From Planctomyces sp. (lineage in GTDB: Bacteria; Planctomycetota; Planctomycetia; Planctomycetales; Planctomycetaceae), in NCBI GenBank assembly GCA_005809115.1, contig SYLK01000798.1, positions 1-8,832 of the forward strand: a DNA stretch of 8,832 bases. The letters run 5' to 3'. The translations under genes were made by a program, and so were the position numbers. Shown here piece by piece: positions 6,644 to 8,832 of this stretch; the stretch's first letter is position 1; the number at the start of each line of letters is the position of its first letter. The notes beneath the pieces were generated by a model. It did no database searches, was not told where the DNA came from, and worked only from the letters and a program-made list of their open reading frames with translations.

Positions 6644-7183
6644 ATGAGTCAGGGATTGACTATACCGCCGGACCTCGGCGCCGAGCGTGGGGTGGCAGAC
6701 ACGAAGCCGACACCCCCGAAGACCGGGCGGCAGCGCGGTGGGCAGCCGGGTCTTCGGAAGCATGAGCGGCCTTCGACTCCGACGGATGAATGTAATGATG
6801 TGCAGAGCATCAGGCCGCATTCCTGTCGCCGCTGCGGAACGACGCTGCAGGGCCATGATCCGAGCCCTCTGCGTCACCAGGTGTTCGAACTTCCTGAGAG
6901 CCGGCTGCACGTCACCGAGTATCAGCTTCACCGGCTGACGTGTGCCTGCTGCGGCAGGCAGACGTGTGCCGAAGTTCCGGAAGGCGTGACCAGCAGCCAG
7001 AGCGGCCCCCGACTCGTGGCGTTTACGGCGCTGCTGATGGGCCTGTTCCGCCAGAGCAAACGCCGCGTGTCTCTGTCATGTGAAACACTGTTCGGTCATT
7101 CCGTCAGCCCGGGCCTGGTCGTGAAACATCAGCAACAGGTCAGGGACTGTCCACGCTGGTCGGCTTGCCGGCCACGACGCTGA
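6644..7183 (+). pseudogene. IS66-family transposase remnant (N-terminal part)
   Basis: The 179-residue frame matches the N-terminal region of IS66-type (TnpC-like) transposases as I recall them: a linker with GRQRGGQPGLRKHERP (residues 28-43), an IS66 zinc-finger with CRRC (61-64) and CACC (100-103), then PRLVAFTALLMGLFRQSKRR (122-141) and VSPGLVVKHQQQV. Intact transposases are roughly 450-550 residues and carry the DDE catalytic core after this point. Here family similarity stops near residue 167 (about nt 7145), the frame ends 12 residues later, and no catalytic core follows in any frame. The N-terminal helical leader is also missing: the frame is closed by TGA at 6638-6640 and starts abruptly. 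No terminal inverted repeats were recognised. Positions 7184-7443, between this remnant and the next gene, hold no gene I can support. The fragment is probably not expressed as a working enzyme. Confidence 0.85.
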
Positions 7184-7443
7184 ACAGGCGGCCAAAGTTC
7201 CGCACTCACTCGCACCACGTCTCGGTGGAAATCCCCGGACGCTCAAAACTGGGAACAGACTGCCAGAATGCCGCTTTCGAAGAGCGTCGCCGCGTCGTAG
7301 AATGGGGAAGGAAACGGGAGAATTCGGAAGGCTCGAGAACCGCCAGAGTCCGTTGCGAATCCCCGACTGACGCGATCCGGTATCGATCTGAGCCGTGGCA
7401 TTCGTGAGCGCCGCATTCGTTGCACCGCATTTGGGAAGTCCGC

Positions 7444-8832
7444 ATGTTCGCTGCCCTGATCACCTGCCGCATTCACGCGGGAATCTGCCTGACGCTGATG
7501 GCGTTCTGCTGCGGGTCCCTGCCGGCTCAGATCGACTTCAATCGTCAGGTCCGGCCTGTCCTGGCAGAACATTGTCTCAAGTGCCATGGTCCCGATGCCG
7601 CGAAACACGGCGCGGAACTGCGTCTGGATGTGGAAACGGAGGCGAAAAAATCGGTCATCGTTCCCGGTGCCCCGGCGGAGAGTGAACTGATCCGCCGGAT
7701 TCACTCGGCCGACCCGGAAACTGTCATGCCTCCTCCCTCCACCAGGAAGCCACTGAATGACTCCCAGAAACAGGTTCTGCGGCAGTGGATTCAGGAAGGA
7801 GCAAAGTATTCCGGCCACTGGGCTTTCCAGCCGATCGTCCCGTCAGAAACTCTGATCAGTGGTCTGCCGGAACCGGATTCTGCCGGGACATCCGCGATTG
7901 ATCGGTTCCTGCTGCACAGGCTCCGCCAGTCTGGTCTGACGTACTCGCAGGAGATCAGCCGGGCTCAGTACATTCGCCGCGCGACCTTTGATCTGACAGG
8001 ACTGCCGCCGACATGGGGCGAGGTGGAAGCGTTTGAGAGCGACACGGCGGACGGAAGTTTCGAGCGACTGATCGACCGGTTACTCGATTCGCCTCGCTAC
8101 GGGGAACGCTGGGGGCGACACTGGCTCGATCTGGCCCGCTATGCGGATACTCACGGTGGCGCGGCCATTGGCTTCACGAGCTTCCCGTTTTCGTACACTT
8201 ATCGCGACTATGTGATCGGCGCCTTCAACCGTGACGTTCCGGCTGATCGGTTCCTGCAGGAACAGATCGCCGCCGATCAGCTGGGACTGCCGGAACAGGA
8301 CCCCTCACTGGCTGCCCTGGGATTTCTGACCGTCGGCATGCAGTTCCGAAACTATCACGACACGATCGACGATCGGATTGACGTCGTGACTCGGGGCCTG
8401 ATGGGACTGACCGTCACCTGTGCGCGGTGCCATGATCACAAGTTCGATCCCATTCCCACTGCGGATTACTATGCCTTCTACGCGTCAATCGCTCCCAGCG
8501 AAGTGCCTTCGCAGCTGCCCGCCATCGGGAACGTGCCGGATCAGCAGGCCCGGCAGAAGTATGAACAGGAACTCGGCGAACTGCAGATGAAGTACGAGCA
8601 GTTCGCCCGGGAACAGAGCGATGTGATGCGTCATCGACTGCGGATGCAGGTGGGGCTGTACCTGAAGGAAATCGCCAGAGGTCTGGGAGAACAGGACGTC
8701 TCCACTCAGTTCCTGTCTTATCGAACGGACGACATTCGCCCGCTGATCTTCAATCGCTGGAAGAGCTACCTGGCATCTCTGCCACGGGAAGATCCCGTTT
8801 TCGGACCCTGGATTGAAATGCAGTCCTGGGGC
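7444..8832 (+). CDS. PSCyt1-DUF1549 cytochrome-like surface protein (3' end outside window)
   Basis: This is the first 463 codons of a large planctomycete-type protein; full-length relatives usually run to 700-1000 residues and end with DUF1553. A hydrophobic leader (residues 1-28, ending CGSLPAQ) looks like a signal peptide. The PSCyt1 domain follows at about 30-110, with the haem-binding motif CLKCH at 44-48 and the tail DPETVMPPPSTRKPL. DUF1549 starts near residue 150 (SAIDRFLLHRL), includes RATFDLTGLPPT, GERWGRHWLDLARYADT and FNRDVPADRFLQEQIAADQL, and reaches a second CXXCH, CARCH, at 326-330 followed by DHKFDPIPTADYYAFY. A charged, probably coiled helix follows at about 375-415. ATG 7444 is chosen because GGGAAG (7433-7438) precedes it by five bases and an in-frame TGA lies at 7405. 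The exact role is unknown; extracytoplasmic redox or polysaccharide-linked functions have been proposed. It is the best taxonomic marker in the window. Confidence 0.93.
   Translation, partial: MFAALITCRIHAGICLTLMAFCCGSLPAQIDFNRQVRPVLAEHCLKCHGPDAAKHGAELRLDVETEAKKSVIVPGAPAESELIRRIHSADPETVMPPPSTRKPLNDSQKQVLRQWIQEGAKYSGHWAFQPIVPSETLISGLPEPDSAGTSAIDRFLLHRLRQSGLTYSQEISRAQYIRRATFDLTGLPPTWGEVEAFESDTADGSFERLIDRLLDSPRYGERWGRHWLDLARYADTHGGAAIGFTSFPFSYTYRDYVIGAFNRDVPADRFLQEQIAADQLGLPEQDPSLAALGFLTVGMQFRNYHDTIDDRIDVVTRGLMGLTVTCARCHDHKFDPIPTADYYAFYASIAPSEVPSQLPAIGNVPDQQARQKYEQELGELQMKYEQFAREQSDVMRHRLRMQVGLYLKEIARGLGEQDVSTQFLSYRTDDIRPLIFNRWKSYLASLPREDPVFGPWIEMQSWG

Noticed and set aside
6509..6931. Minus-strand frame of 140 codons opposite the IS66 remnant
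   Set aside because: It lies antisense to recognisable IS66 zinc-finger sequence and would also cover the promoter region of the antitoxin.
7146..7205. Reverse-strand reading RNFGRLFSVVAGKPTSVDS near the end of the IS66 remnant
   Set aside because: It is short and looks protein-like, but I could not assign it to any family and it has no start or context.
7298..7303. TAGAAT as a -10 box for the PSCyt1 gene
   Set aside because: No convincing -35 element lies 16-19 bases upstream, and the implied leader would be long.

Overview
The window reads as bacterial chromosome with moderately high G+C, most likely from a planctomycete. The strongest pointer is the 3'-terminal gene, which encodes the PSCyt1-DUF1549 architecture (a c-type haem CXXCH domain followed by DUF1549 with a second CXXCH). 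This family is greatly expanded in Planctomycetota and some Verrucomicrobiota. The calls rest on recalled family features, because no database search was possible.

Layout, left to right. (1) Positions 2-2765 hold three plus-strand genes in tight order: the 3' part of an MddA-type methanethiol S-methyltransferase, a small cupin protein lacking the usual metal-binding histidines, and a TPR-repeat protein with a likely export signal. Spacing suggests co-transcription, at least of the last two. (2) Positions 3004-5025 hold a sigma-54-dependent activator with GAF, PAS, AAA+ and Fis-type HTH domains. No matching -24/-12 promoter was found in the window, so its target is not visible. (3) Positions 5026-5720 carry no convincing gene. 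They include a small hairpin, a 13-bp perfect inverted repeat with arms 71 bp apart, and a short tandem repeat.

(4) Positions 5721-6517 hold a minus-strand toxin-antitoxin-like pair. A small uncharacterised upstream protein overlaps by one base the start of a PIN-family (VapC-like) ribonuclease toxin. The toxin frame is interrupted by one in-frame TAG at codon 51, although sequence on both sides still reads as a good PIN domain with all four expected acidic residues. A candidate promoter would start transcription at about the first base of the upstream gene. (5) Positions 6644-7183 hold a truncated IS66-family transposase remnant. (6) From 7444 to the window end runs the PSCyt1/DUF1549 gene, cut off by the edge.

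Functionally, the left cluster points to methylation of methanethiol to dimethyl sulfide plus two proteins of unknown role. The centre is a stand-alone sensor-regulator. The stretch from about 5026 to 7440 looks like an accessory patch of decaying mobile and toxin-antitoxin sequence. The points most worth a second look are the amber-interrupted toxin with its intact partner and the unrecognised antitoxin family.
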